Of a DNA stretch of 64,000 nt, positions 21,071 to 30,413 are shown piece by piece. Made by a program: the position numbers and the translations under genes. Origin of the DNA: JBDOQU01 sp039839375. Lineage in GTDB: Bacteria; Pseudomonadota; Alphaproteobacteria; DSM-16000; Inquilinaceae. Location: contig NZ_JBDOQU010000002.1 of assembly GCF_039839375.1 (NCBI RefSeq), forward strand, positions 186,001-250,000, given 5' to 3'. Each line of letters starts with the position of its first letter. The first letter of the stretch is position 1. The notes under the pieces were generated by a model. The model was not told the DNA's origin and ran no database searches. It worked only from the letters and a program-made list of their open reading frames with translations.

Positions 21071-22072
21071 ATGAACAAAATGCTGTCCGCCCTACTCCTG
21101 TCCACCGCCCTTATCGGCGGTGTCGCGCAGGCGCAGGATGATGAATTCGAGCCCGCCGTCGTCTTCGACATGGGGGGCAAGTTCGATCGGTCGTTCAACG
21201 AGGGCGTCTATAACGGGGTCGAGCGGTTCCGCGAGGAAACCGGAATCGACTACGCGGAATTCGAGGTCACGAACGAGACCCAGCGCGAGCAGGCGCTGCG
21301 CCGGATGGCGCGCAACGGCGCCGACATCGTCATCGGCGTCGGCTTCGCCCAGGCGCCGGCGATAGAGACCGTGGCGCAGGAATTCCCCGACACCAAATTC
21401 ACCATCATCGACGGCGTTGTCGACCTGCCGAACGTCCAGTCGATCACTTTCAAGGACCATGAGGGCTCGTTCCTCGTCGGCGTCCTGGCCGCGATGGCGA
21501 CGGAAACCGACACGGTCGGATTCGTCGGCGGCATGGACATCCCGCTGATCAGCAACTTCGCCTGCGGTTACGAGCAGGGCGTGCATTATGTCGATCCGGA
21601 GATCGAGGTCATCGAGAACATGACCGGCACGACGCCGGCAGCCTGGAACGACCCGACCCGCGGCGGCGAGCTTGCCCGCAGCCAGTTCGACCGTGGCGCG
21701 GACGTGGTGTTCGCCGCGGCCGGCGGCACCGGCATCGGCGTCTATCAGGCGGCCGAGGACACGGGCAATCTGGCGATCGGCGTCGATTCCAACCAGAACT
21801 ACCTGCATCCGGGCACCATGCTGACCTCGATGCTGAAGCGCGTCGACGTCGCCGCCTACAACGCCTTCATGAGCGCATATGAGGGCACGTGGGAGCCGGG
21901 CATGCTCAATCTCGGCCTCGCCGAGGAAGGCGTGGGCTGGGCGCTCGACGAACACAATGAAGAACTGATCACCGACGAGATGAAGGCCGCCGTCGAGGAG
22001 GCGAAGCAGAAGATCATCTCCGGCGAGATCGAGGTCGACAGCTACTACAGCAACAACGCCTGCGAGTACTGA
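21071..22072 (+). CDS. BMP-family ABC transporter substrate-binding protein (nucleoside uptake)
   Basis: A 333-residue periplasmic binding protein with a signal peptide (MNKMLSALLLSTALIGGVAQAQD, cleaved after about residue 21). The BMP fold shows AVVFDMGGKFDRSFNEGVYNGVERF at the N-lobe and FTIIDGVVDLPNVQSITFKDHEGSFLVGVLAA, FVGGMDIPLISNFACGYEQGV, GGTGIGVYQAAEDTG. BMP proteins bind nucleosides, and the downstream cdd and punA genes support that. GGGAGCGCTTGGGA precedes the ATG. It is first of six genes. Confidence 0.94.
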   Translation: MNKMLSALLLSTALIGGVAQAQDDEFEPAVVFDMGGKFDRSFNEGVYNGVERFREETGIDYAEFEVTNETQREQALRRMARNGADIVIGVGFAQAPAIETVAQEFPDTKFTIIDGVVDLPNVQSITFKDHEGSFLVGVLAAMATETDTVGFVGGMDIPLISNFACGYEQGVHYVDPEIEVIENMTGTTPAAWNDPTRGGELARSQFDRGADVVFAAAGGTGIGVYQAAEDTGNLAIGVDSNQNYLHPGTMLTSMLKRVDVAAYNAFMSAYEGTWEPGMLNLGLAEEGVGWALDEHNEELITDEMKAAVEEAKQKIISGEIEVDSYYSNNACEY

Positions 22073-22116
22073 TCCTAGCTCCAGTCGTTTTCGTTACCCT
22101 GTCATCAAGGAACGTG

Positions 22117-23724
22117 ATGAGCGTTTCCACGACGACGCCGATGGCCGGCGGGACGACCCCGCCGGCCATCGAGCTGATCGACATCAACAAGAGCTTCGGC
22201 CCGGTCCGCGCCAACAGGGATGTCTCCCTGTCGGTCGCACCGGGCACGATCCACGGCATCATCGGCGAGAATGGCGCCGGCAAGTCGACCCTGATGAGCA
22301 TCCTCTACGGCTTCTACGAGGCCGACAGCGGGGAGATCAGGGTGAACGGCCAGCCCCGCGCCATCCACTCCTCCCAGGACGCGATCGATTCCGGCATCGG
22401 CATGGTCCATCAGCACTTCATGCTGGTCGAGCCGTTCACCGTGCTGGAGAATATCATGCTGGGCGCGGAAGGCGGCTTCAAGCTGGCCAGCGGCCGCGCC
22501 AAGGCCCGCGCCGACCTGAAGGCGCTGGAAAGAGAATACACCCTGGAGGTCGATGTCGACGCCATCGTCGGCGACCTGCCGGTCGGCCTGCAGCAGCGCG
22601 TCGAGATCCTGAAGGCGCTCTACCGGGGCGCCGACATACTGATCCTCGACGAACCCACCGGCGTCCTGACGCCGCAGGAGGCGGACCATCTGTTCCGCAT
22701 CCTCGCCGCCCTGCGCGAGCAGGGGAAGACCGTCATCCTGATCACCCACAAGCTGCGCGAGATCATGGCGATCACCGATTCCGTCACGGTGATGCGCCAG
22801 GGCGCGGTGGTCGCCAACGTGCCGACGAAGGAGACGGACCGGGAGAAGCTGGCCGAGCTGATGGTCGGCCGGAAGGTGCTGCTCAAGGTCGACAAGAAGC
22901 CGGCCGAACCCGCCGGCCCGGTGCTGGAGGTTAACGGTCTGGAGGTCGTGGACGACCAGAAGGTTCGGCGGGTCAAGGATGTCTCCTTCGCCGTCCGTGC
23001 GGGAGAGATCGTCGGCGTCGCCGGTGTCTCCGGCAACGGCCAGTCGGAGCTTCTGGCCGCGCTCTCCGGCACCCGCCCGCCGACTTCGGGCGCGATCCGG
23101 ATCAACGGTCGCGACATCGCCGAAAGCGGGATCTGCGACGCCGGCGACATGCGCCGCCTGGGCGTCGCTCACGTGCCGGAGGATCGGCATCGCGAAGGGC
23201 TGGTGACCAGCTTCTCCGCCAATGAGAACACGATCCTCGGATATCACGACGATCCGGAATGCAATGGCCGCATCCTCATGAACCGCAAGCGGATCGTCGA
23301 ATCCTGCGGCCGACAGATGAAGGATTACGATGTCCGACCGCCCAACCCGCTGCTGAAGGCCGCGAACTTCTCCGGCGGCAATCAGCAGAAGCTGATCGTC
23401 GCGCGGGAGATGGAGCGCGATCCCGACCTGCTTCTGGTCGGCCAGCCGACGCGCGGCGTCGATATCGGCGCGATCGAGTTCATCCATCGCCGGCTGATCG
23501 AGATGCGGGACCGCGGCAAGGCGATCCTGCTGGTGTCGGTGGAGCTGGACGAGATCCTGTCGCTGGCCGACCGCATCCTCGTGATGTTCGACGGCCAGAT
23601 CGTCGGCGAGGTGACCCATGAGGAGGCCGACGAGCGCCTTCTGGGGCTGATGATGGCGGGCGTGCCGGCTGCCGAGGCGCGCAAGAGCGTACCGGCGGAA
23701 GATGACGGGGCGCGCATCGGATGA
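22117..23724 (+). CDS. ABC transporter ATPase with two nucleotide-binding domains (nucleoside)
   Basis: A 535-residue fused ATPase that drives the two permeases downstream. NBD1 (about 18-250) has Walker A GENGAGKST, the BMP-subfamily signature LPVGLQQRVEI and Walker B ILILDEPT. NBD2 (about 270-510) has a degenerate Walker A (GVSGNGQSE), signature FSGGNQQK and LLLVGQPTRG in place of Walker B, as usual in this subfamily. ATG 22117 follows AAGGAACG; the adjacent GTG 22114 is possible. The stop overlaps the next gene by four bases. Confidence 0.95.
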   Translation: MSVSTTTPMAGGTTPPAIELIDINKSFGPVRANRDVSLSVAPGTIHGIIGENGAGKSTLMSILYGFYEADSGEIRVNGQPRAIHSSQDAIDSGIGMVHQHFMLVEPFTVLENIMLGAEGGFKLASGRAKARADLKALEREYTLEVDVDAIVGDLPVGLQQRVEILKALYRGADILILDEPTGVLTPQEADHLFRILAALREQGKTVILITHKLREIMAITDSVTVMRQGAVVANVPTKETDREKLAELMVGRKVLLKVDKKPAEPAGPVLEVNGLEVVDDQKVRRVKDVSFAVRAGEIVGVAGVSGNGQSELLAALSGTRPPTSGAIRINGRDIAESGICDAGDMRRLGVAHVPEDRHREGLVTSFSANENTILGYHDDPECNGRILMNRKRIVESCGRQMKDYDVRPPNPLLKAANFSGGNQQKLIVAREMERDPDLLLVGQPTRGVDIGAIEFIHRRLIEMRDRGKAILLVSVELDEILSLADRILVMFDGQIVGEVTHEEADERLLGLMMAGVPAAEARKSVPAEDDGARIG

Positions 23725-24854
23725 GCAGCTTCGGACAACCCGTCGCCGCGCCGCGCTGGGTGTCGATCGGCCTGATCCCGCTGATCAACCTGGTGCTGGC
23801 TTTCCTGGTCTCCGGCCTTGTCGTCGTCGGCATCGGGGAGAACCCGCTGGAGGCGGTGCGCTGGCTGATCTATGGCGCGTTCGGTTATGAATCCGCCATC
23901 GGCTACACGCTCTACTACACGACCAACTTCATCTTCACGGGCCTTGCCGTCGCCGTCGCCTTTCATTGCGGCCTGTTCAATATCGGCGGCGAGGGGCAGG
24001 CCTATATCGGCGGGCTGGGCGTCGGCCTTGTCTGCCTCTATTTCGATTTCCTGCCCTTCCCCCTGATCCTGCCACTGGCGATCCTCGGCGGCGCGGTGTT
24101 CGGCGCGGCCTGGGCGTTCATTCCCGGATACCTTCAGGCGAAGCGCGGCAGCCACATCGTCATCACGACGATCATGTTCAATTTCATCGCCGCGTCGCTG
24201 ATGGTCTACCTGATGGTCAACGTGCTGATCGAGCCGGGCCAGATGTCGCCGGAAAGCCGCCCCTTCATGGAGAATGCGCGGCTGCCGGCGATGCATGAGA
24301 TGCTGGCTTTCATCGGCGTGGATTTCGGCCGCTCGCCGCTCAACCTCGCCTTCTTCTGGGCGCTGATCTGCGCCTTCCTCGTCTGGATATTCATCTGGCA
24401 CACCCGCTGGGGGTATGAGGTCCGGACCGTCGGTCAGAACGCCAAGGCCGCCGTCTATGGCGGCATCTCCCCCTCGCGCAGCATCATCATGGCGATGCTG
24501 ATCTCCGGCGCGCTGGCGGGCTTCGTCGGCGTCAACGAGATCATGGGCGTGCAGCACAGGCTGATGCTGAACTTCGTCGCCGGCTACGGCTTCGTCGGCA
24601 TCGCGGTGTCGCTGATGGGACGCAACCATCCGGTCGGCATCCTGCTGTCGGCCCTGCTGTTCGGCGCGCTCTACCAGGGTGGGGCGGAGCTGGCGTTCGA
24701 GATGCCGCGCATCACGCGGGAGATGATCGTCGTCATCCAGGGGCTGGTGATCCTGTTCGCCGGTGCGCTGGAGAACATGTTCCGTCCACGGATCGAGAAC
24801 TGGTTCATCCAGCGGGCCCAGGCGCGCCGCCTCGCCGCGCAGCCGGCGGACTAG
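23721..24854 (+). CDS. Nucleoside ABC transporter permease 1
   Basis: A 377-residue inner-membrane permease of the BPD_transp_2 (LivH-like) family, with about eight to ten hydrophobic segments. Typical motifs are FHCGLFNIGGEGQAYIGGLGVGL, KRGSHIVITTIMFNFIAASLMVYL and GYGFVGIAVSLMGRNHPVGILLSALLFGALYQGG. It resembles NupP/YufP. ATGA couples it to the ATPase gene, and the second permease starts ten bases after its stop. Confidence 0.94.
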   Translation: MSSFGQPVAAPRWVSIGLIPLINLVLAFLVSGLVVVGIGENPLEAVRWLIYGAFGYESAIGYTLYYTTNFIFTGLAVAVAFHCGLFNIGGEGQAYIGGLGVGLVCLYFDFLPFPLILPLAILGGAVFGAAWAFIPGYLQAKRGSHIVITTIMFNFIAASLMVYLMVNVLIEPGQMSPESRPFMENARLPAMHEMLAFIGVDFGRSPLNLAFFWALICAFLVWIFIWHTRWGYEVRTVGQNAKAAVYGGISPSRSIIMAMLISGALAGFVGVNEIMGVQHRLMLNFVAGYGFVGIAVSLMGRNHPVGILLSALLFGALYQGGAELAFEMPRITREMIVVIQGLVILFAGALENMFRPRIENWFIQRAQARRLAAQPAD

Positions 24855-24864
24855 GCCCCAGCCC

Positions 24865-25836
24865 ATGGACACCTTCCTTCTCGCCATCAATCTCCTGGAC
24901 GCCACAGTCCGGACCGCCACGCCGCTCATCCTCGCCGCGCTCGCGGGGCTCTACTCAGAACGGTCGGGCGTCGTCGATATCGGGTTGGAGGGCAAGATGC
25001 TGGGGGCGGCGTTCGCCAGCGCGGCCGCGGCGGCGGTTCTGGGATCGCCCTGGATCGGCCTTTGCGCCGGCATCCTCGTCTCCGTGGCGCTCTCCATGGT
25101 CCATGGCTACGCCTCCATCACCCATAAGGGCGATCAGGTGATCTCAGGCCTCGCGATCAACATCCTGGTCGCCGGACTGGCGCCGACGCTGGGCATCGCC
25201 TGGTTCGCCCGGGGCGGACAGACGCCGACTTTGAGCGGCGACGCGCGCTTCAACGCGCTGACCCTGCCCTTCGCCGACGCCGTCCGCGACGTTCCGGTGA
25301 TCGGCCCGATCTACGCCGACCTGATCAGCGGCCACAACATCCTGGTCTATGTCGCCTTCGCCGTCGTCGCCGCGACCTCCTGGATCGTCTACCGCACCCG
25401 CTTCGGCCTGCGGCTGCGGGCGGTGGGCGAAAATCCGGCGGCGGTCGACACGGCGGGCATCTCCGTCATCGGCCTGCGCTATCGGGCGCTGGTCATCACC
25501 GGCGTGCTTTGCGGCGTCGCGGGCACCTACCTGTCGGTCGCCCAGAACGCGTCCTTCGTCCGCGACATGACGGCCGGCAAGGGCTATCTGGCGCTGGCCG
25601 CTCTGATCTTCGCCAAATGGCGGCCGGTTCCCGTGCTGTTCACCTGCCTGCTGTTCGGCTTCCTGGAAGCGATCGAGGCCCGGCTCCAGGGCGTCAGCCT
25701 GCCGGGGATCGGCGAAATCCCGGTGCAGTTCATCCAGGCCCTACCCTACATCCTGACCGTGGTGCTGCTGGCGGGCTTCATCGGCCGGGCCGTCGCGCCC
25801 AGGGCCATCGGCGTTCCCTATGTGAAAGAACGATGA
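24865..25836 (+). CDS. Nucleoside ABC transporter permease 2
   Basis: A 323-residue polytopic permease, NupQ/YufQ-like. Motifs are TATPLILAALAGLYSERSGVVDIGLEGKMLGAAFASAAAAAVLG at the N-terminus, THKGDQVISGLAINILVAGL, RFGLRLRAVGENPAAVDTAGISVIGLRYRALVITGVLCGVAGTYLSV, and MTAGKGYLALAALIFAKWRPVPV. ATG 24865 begins MDTFLLAINLLDA. The 3' end overlaps cdd by four bases. Confidence 0.94.
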   Translation: MDTFLLAINLLDATVRTATPLILAALAGLYSERSGVVDIGLEGKMLGAAFASAAAAAVLGSPWIGLCAGILVSVALSMVHGYASITHKGDQVISGLAINILVAGLAPTLGIAWFARGGQTPTLSGDARFNALTLPFADAVRDVPVIGPIYADLISGHNILVYVAFAVVAATSWIVYRTRFGLRLRAVGENPAAVDTAGISVIGLRYRALVITGVLCGVAGTYLSVAQNASFVRDMTAGKGYLALAALIFAKWRPVPVLFTCLLFGFLEAIEARLQGVSLPGIGEIPVQFIQALPYILTVVLLAGFIGRAVAPRAIGVPYVKER

Positions 25837-26246
25837 CCGACGACCGGCTTGACGCCCTGTTCGCCGCCGCCAGCGCGGCCCGCGAAAACGCCCATGTGCC
25901 CTATTCCCGCTTCAAGGTGGGCGTCGCCATCCGGACGACGGACGGCAGGGTCTTCGCCGGCTGCAATGTGGAGAACGCGGCCTATCCGCAAAGCCAGTGC
26001 GCGGAGGCGTCGGCTATCGGCGCCATGGTCACCGGCGGCGCGACCGGCATCGCCGAACTGCTGCTGATCGGCGGCGGCGACGGCGACGCGCAGGTCATCA
26101 CCCCCTGCGGCGGCTGCCGGCAGCGCATCCTGGAATTCGCCCGGCCGAACACGCCGGTCCATCTCTGCACCCCGTCGGGCCTGCGGCAGACCGTGCCGTT
26201 CGAAAGCCTGTTGCCGATGGCCTTCTCCAGCGACGCGCTGCGCTGA
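25833..26246 (+). CDS. cdd: Cytidine deaminase
   Basis: A 137-residue zinc enzyme that deaminates cytidine and deoxycytidine to uridine forms. All catalytic motifs are visible: GCNVENAAY, QCAEASAI with the zinc Cys and the proton-shuttle Glu, and TPCGGCRQRI with the other two zinc Cys. The length is that of the homotetrameric class. Its position between the nucleoside permease (ATGA overlap) and punA indicates salvage of imported nucleosides. Confidence 0.96.
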   Translation: MTDDRLDALFAAASAARENAHVPYSRFKVGVAIRTTDGRVFAGCNVENAAYPQSQCAEASAIGAMVTGGATGIAELLLIGGGDGDAQVITPCGGCRQRILEFARPNTPVHLCTPSGLRQTVPFESLLPMAFSSDALR

Positions 26247-26277
26247 CCCCTCCCCTTCCTCCGCCGGAGCCCCTCCC

Positions 26278-27096
26278 ATGTCCGATCATTCCGCCGAAGC
26301 GGCCACGCGCATCCTGAAGATGGCGGAGGGGTTCCAGCCGAAAGTCGCCATCGTGCTTGGGTCGGGCCTTGGTCCGCTGGCCGATCTGGTGGAGGACCCG
26401 GTGGTCATCTCCTATGGCGACCTTCCCGGCTTTCCCGAACCGGGCGTCCATGGCCATGCTGGCCGGCTGCTGCTCGGCAATCTCGGCGGCGTCCCGGTCG
26501 CCTGCCTGCAGGGGCGCGCCCATGCCTATGAAGGCCGCATCGACGCCATGAAGGTGCCGGTGCGGGCGATGAAATGGATCGGCTGCGAGGCGATCTACCT
26601 GACCTGCGCCGCCGGCAGCCTGCGGCCGGAAGTCGGCGCCGGCAGCCTCATGACCATCAGCGACCATCTGAACCTGATGGGCGGAAACCCTCTGGCCGGC
26701 CCGAATGACGAGGAGGTCGGCCCGCGCTTCCCGCCGATGGCGGACGCTTACGACCCCGCGCTGCGCGCCCTTCAGCGCGACTGCGCGGCGGCGATCGGCG
26801 TCGACCTGGCCGAAGGCGTCTACGCCGCCTGGCTGGGCCCCACCTTCGAGACGCCGGCCGAGGTGCGGATGATCCAGGGCCTGGGCGCGGACGCCGTCGG
26901 CATGTCGACCGTCCCGGAATGCATCCTCGCCCGCCATTGCGGGCTGAAGGTGACGGCGACGGCCGTCATCACCAATCTGGGCGTCGGCCTTTCCGACGAA
27001 ACCGTCGACCACGCCCAGACCCTCCGCGCCGCCGCCGAAGCCGGCAAGGACCTCCAGCGCCTCATCGTATGCTTCCTGGAACGCTACGCCGCCTGA
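26278..27096 (+). CDS. punA: Purine nucleoside phosphorylase
   Basis: A 272-residue trimeric-class PNP that splits purine nucleosides with phosphate to base and ribose-1-phosphate. Motifs are IVLGSGLGPLADL with the phosphate-binding Ser, HGHAGRLLLGNLGGVPVACLQGRAHAYEG, TCAAGSLRPEVGAGSLMTISDHLNLMGGNPL, and YAAWLGPTFETPAEVRMIQGLGADAVGMSTVPE, followed by VTATAVITNLGVGLSD. It ends the nucleoside operon; a REP hairpin pair follows. Confidence 0.95.
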   Translation: MSDHSAEAATRILKMAEGFQPKVAIVLGSGLGPLADLVEDPVVISYGDLPGFPEPGVHGHAGRLLLGNLGGVPVACLQGRAHAYEGRIDAMKVPVRAMKWIGCEAIYLTCAAGSLRPEVGAGSLMTISDHLNLMGGNPLAGPNDEEVGPRFPPMADAYDPALRALQRDCAAAIGVDLAEGVYAAWLGPTFETPAEVRMIQGLGADAVGMSTVPECILARHCGLKVTATAVITNLGVGLSDETVDHAQTLRAAAEAGKDLQRLIVCFLERYAA

Positions 27097-27110
27097 GGGA
27101 ACCCACCCTT

Positions 27111-27237
27111 CGTCATTCCGGACTTGATCCGGAATCCATGGGCCGTGGCCGCTTCACCGGCGGCGAAGGAGCAGGCGCGGTCCCCTGCCGGCCTCGATGC
27201 CGCATGGATGCTGGATCAAGTCCAGCATGACGTTTTT
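27111..27237. repeat. Inverted pair of REP-like hairpins (probable terminator region)
   Basis: Two hairpins sit in opposite orientation: ATTCCGGA-CTTGA-TCCGGAAT (27115-27135) and ATGCTGGA-TCAAG-TCCAGCAT (about 27207-27229), each flanked by CGTC/GACG and CCATG/CATGG. Both have perfect 8-bp stems, and the second loop is the reverse complement of the first. Five T follow the second. They separate the convergent punA and dnaE2 genes. Confidence 0.85.
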
Positions 27238-27263
27238 CCCAGAATCTTCGTCCCGCCGCCGCT

Positions 27264-30200
27264 TCACCGGAAATTCCGGCCTGCGGGCATGACGTCGTAG
27301 GGGTTGGCGTCCAGGGAATCATTCATTTCCGAAAGCCGACGGAGGTCCGCTGAGAAATCCTGGAGCCTGTCGGCGATCACATGGATCACGCCTTCGGCCG
27401 ACTGCACCCTGCCGTCGACGCAGAGCAGGCGGGAGCCCAGCAGGGTCTTCCGGTGCCGTTCGAACACGCGCGGCCAGACGACGATATTGGCCACCCCCGT
27501 CTCGTCCTCCAGCGTCGCGAAGATGACGCCGCTGGCCGTCCCCGGCTGCTGGCGGACCAGCACCAGCCCCGCGATGCGGATCGGCGCACCGTCCTTGATC
27601 GTCCTGAGATCGCGATTGGGCCGGACCCGGCGCTCCGCCATGACCTCCCGCAGCAGCGCCAGCGGGTGGGCGCGGATGGAGAGGCCGAGGCTGGCATAGT
27701 CGGCCACCACCTGCTCCCCCAGCGGCATGGCAGGCAGGAGCGCCGCCGGCTCGCGGATCAAATCGCCGCGCAGACCCTCGGCATGGGCGAACAGCGGCAG
27801 GGGCGCATCCCCCAGCGCCCGGACCTGCCATAGCGCCTCGCGGCGGACGAGGCCGATCGAGCCGAAGGCGTCGGCCCTGACCAGAATCTCCAGCACGGCC
27901 GGCCGCAGCCCGGTGCGCCGCCAGATGTCCCTCACATCCCGATAGCCGCCGCCCCGCGCCGCGATCAGCCTGGCCATGTCAGCCTCCCGGCAGCCGCCGG
28001 CGAGGCGGAAGCCGAGGCGCAGGGCGCATCTTCCACCGGAATCCGGCTCCAGCGTGCTGTCCCAATGGCTGTGATTGACGTCGACCGGCCACACCGCGAC
28101 CCCATGGTCGCGCGCATCCCGGATAAGCTGGGCCGGCGAATAGAATCCCATCGGCTGGCTGTTCAGGATCGCCGCCGCAAACACCTCCGGATAATGGCAT
28201 TTCAGCCAGGCCGAAGCGTAGACCAGGAGCGCGAAGCTGGCGGCATGGCTTTCGGGAAAGCCGTATTCGCCGAACCCCTTGATCTGGTTGAAGCAGCGCT
28301 GGGCGAAATCGCGGTCATAGCCCCGCTCCACCATCCGCCCGACCATCTTTTCCTCGAAATTATGGATCGTGCCCGTCCTGCGGAAGGTCGCCATCGCCCG
28401 CCGCAGCCCGTCGGCCTCCGAAGGCGTGAATTCGGCGGCGACCATGGCGATGCGCATCGCCTGTTCCTGGAAAAGCGGCACGCCGAAGGTCTTCTCCAGC
28501 ACCTCCCGCAGCTCGTCCTTCGGGTAGTCGACCTTCTCTAAGCCCTTCCGCCGGCGGAGATAGGGGTGGACCATGTCGCCCTGGATCGGCCCCGGCCGGA
28601 CGATCGCCACCTCGACCACCAGATCGTAGAAATTCTTCGGCCGGAGGCGCGGCAGCATGGTCATCTGGGCCCGGCTTTCGACCTGGAAGACGCCCACCGA
28701 ATCGGCCTTCCCCAGCATCTTGTAGACGGCCTCGTCCTCCGCCGGCAGCGTGTCCAGATCCTCATCCCGCCCGTAATGATCGCGCAGGAGGTCGAGCCCG
28801 CGCCGCAGGCAGGTCAGCATCCCCAGCGCCAGCACGTCGATCTTCAGCATCCCCAGCGTGTCGAGATCGTCCTTGTCCCATTCGATGACCGTGCGGTCCT
28901 CCATCGCCGCATTCTCGATCGGCACGATTTCCGACAGCGGCCCCCTGGTGATGACGAAACCGCCGACATGCTGGGAGAGATGGCGGGGAAAGCCGATCAG
29001 CGTGCGGGTCAGTTCGATGGTCAGGCGCAGCCGGCCGTCGGACGGGTCCAGCCCGGCCTCCCGGATATGGGTTTCGTCGATGCCCTCCCGGCCCCACCCC
29101 CAGATCGTCCGGGACAGGATTCCGACCGCGTCCATCGACAGCCCCATGGCCTTGCCGATGTCGCGGATGGCGCTCTTCGGCCGGTAAGAAATGACGGTCG
29201 CCGCCAGCCCCGCACGGTCGCGACCGTACTTGTCGTAGATGTACTGGATCACCTCCTCCCGCCGCTCATGCTCGAAATCCACGTCGATGTCGGGCGGTTC
29301 GTTGCGCTGGGCGGAGATGAAGCGGGCGAACAGCAGATCCACCTTGTCGGGATCGACCTTGGTGATGCCCAGGCAGTAGCAGATCACCGAATTGGCCGCC
29401 GATCCGCGACCCTGGCAGAGGATATCCCTCGACCGCGCATAACGGACGATGTCGTGGACGGTGAGGAAATAGGGCGCGTAGTTGAGCTGCTCGACCAGCG
29501 GCAATTCCTCCGCCAGCGCCTTCTCGACCTTCTCCGGCACGCCTTTCGGATATTTGCGCGCGACCTCCTCCCGGACCAGCCGGACCAGCTCCTCCTGCGG
29601 CGTCCGCCCTTCGGGCACCGGCTCCACCGGATATTCGTATTTCAGGCTGTCGAGCGAGAAGGCGCAGCGTTCCGCGATCTCCAGCGTCCGGGAGAGGGCG
29701 TCCGGCCGGTCGCGGAACAGGCGCGCCATCTCGTCCGGCCGCTTCAGGCAGCGTTCCGCATTGGCGTGGAGCCGATAGCCCGCCTGGTCGATCGTGCAGC
29801 CCTCGCGGATGCAGGTCAGCGCGTCCTGCAGCGGCCGCCTGTCGGCCGCGTGGGCATGAACATCGTTGGTCGCCGCCAGCGGGACGCCCAGCGCGTCCCC
29901 CAGATCGCCCAACCGGCGCAGCCGCGCCGCATCGTCGCCGCGATAGAGATGGTGGGCGGCCAGGGAGAGGGATCTTCCGAACCGCCGTTTCAGCGCGCGC
30001 AGATGCTCCGCGAAAGCTGCATCGGGTCGGCCGTCGGGGGGCGGCAGAGCCACTGCCTCCTGCCCGTCGCCATAATCGATCAGATCCTGGAGGCGGATCA
30101 GGCATTCCCCCTTCACCGTCCGCCGCTTGCCCAGGGTCAGCAGGCGGGACAGCCGGCCATAGGCGGCCCGGTCCTTCGGGAAGACGAGAACGCCGGGCGC

Positions 30201-30413
30201 GTCGGCAAAATCCAGCCGCGCCCCGACGATCAGTGGGAATTTCAGCTCCTTCGCCGCCGCATGGGCGCGGACCACGCCGGCCAGCGTGTTGCGGTCGGTG
30301 ATGGCGATGGCGGCGTGACCCAGCTCGGCCGCCCTCTCCACCAGCTCCGCCGGATGGGACGCCCCGCGCAGGAAGGTGAAATTCGTCGTCACCTGAAGCT
30401 CGGCGTAGCTCAT
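27264..30413 (-). CDS. dnaE2: Error-prone DNA polymerase DnaE2
   Basis: A 1049-residue C-family polymerase used in SOS mutagenesis. The N-terminal PHP domain begins MSYAELQVTTNFTFLRGASHPAELVERAAELGHAAIAITDRNTLAG. The polymerase core includes YCLGITKVDPDKVDLLFARFISAQRNEPPDIDVDFEHERREEVIQYIY with the catalytic Asp residues, and HLSQHVGGFVITRGPL. A C-terminal OB fold (GVIFATLEDETGVANIVVWP) is present. ATG 30413 overlaps the imuB stop by four bases. The frame is open 1.2 kb further upstream, but that is a shadow of imuB. Confidence 0.96.
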   Translation of the reverse strand: MSYAELQVTTNFTFLRGASHPAELVERAAELGHAAIAITDRNTLAGVVRAHAAAKELKFPLIVGARLDFADAPGVLVFPKDRAAYGRLSRLLTLGKRRTVKGECLIRLQDLIDYGDGQEAVALPPPDGRPDAAFAEHLRALKRRFGRSLSLAAHHLYRGDDAARLRRLGDLGDALGVPLAATNDVHAHAADRRPLQDALTCIREGCTIDQAGYRLHANAERCLKRPDEMARLFRDRPDALSRTLEIAERCAFSLDSLKYEYPVEPVPEGRTPQEELVRLVREEVARKYPKGVPEKVEKALAEELPLVEQLNYAPYFLTVHDIVRYARSRDILCQGRGSAANSVICYCLGITKVDPDKVDLLFARFISAQRNEPPDIDVDFEHERREEVIQYIYDKYGRDRAGLAATVISYRPKSAIRDIGKAMGLSMDAVGILSRTIWGWGREGIDETHIREAGLDPSDGRLRLTIELTRTLIGFPRHLSQHVGGFVITRGPLSEIVPIENAAMEDRTVIEWDKDDLDTLGMLKIDVLALGMLTCLRRGLDLLRDHYGRDEDLDTLPAEDEAVYKMLGKADSVGVFQVESRAQMTMLPRLRPKNFYDLVVEVAIVRPGPIQGDMVHPYLRRRKGLEKVDYPKDELREVLEKTFGVPLFQEQAMRIAMVAAEFTPSEADGLRRAMATFRRTGTIHNFEEKMVGRMVERGYDRDFAQRCFNQIKGFGEYGFPESHAASFALLVYASAWLKCHYPEVFAAAILNSQPMGFYSPAQLIRDARDHGVAVWPVDVNHSHWDSTLEPDSGGRCALRLGFRLAGGCREADMARLIAARGGGYRDVRDIWRRTGLRPAVLEILVRADAFGSIGLVRREALWQVRALGDAPLPLFAHAEGLRGDLIREPAALLPAMPLGEQVVADYASLGLSIRAHPLALLREVMAERRVRPNRDLRTIKDGAPIRIAGLVLVRQQPGTASGVIFATLEDETGVANIVVWPRVFERHRKTLLGSRLLCVDGRVQSAEGVIHVIADRLQDFSADLRRLSEMNDSLDANPYDVMPAGRNFR

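Noticed and set aside
27144..27200. Possible small RNA between the REP hairpins
   Set aside because: The sequence between the hairpins has no promoter or independent structure I can support.
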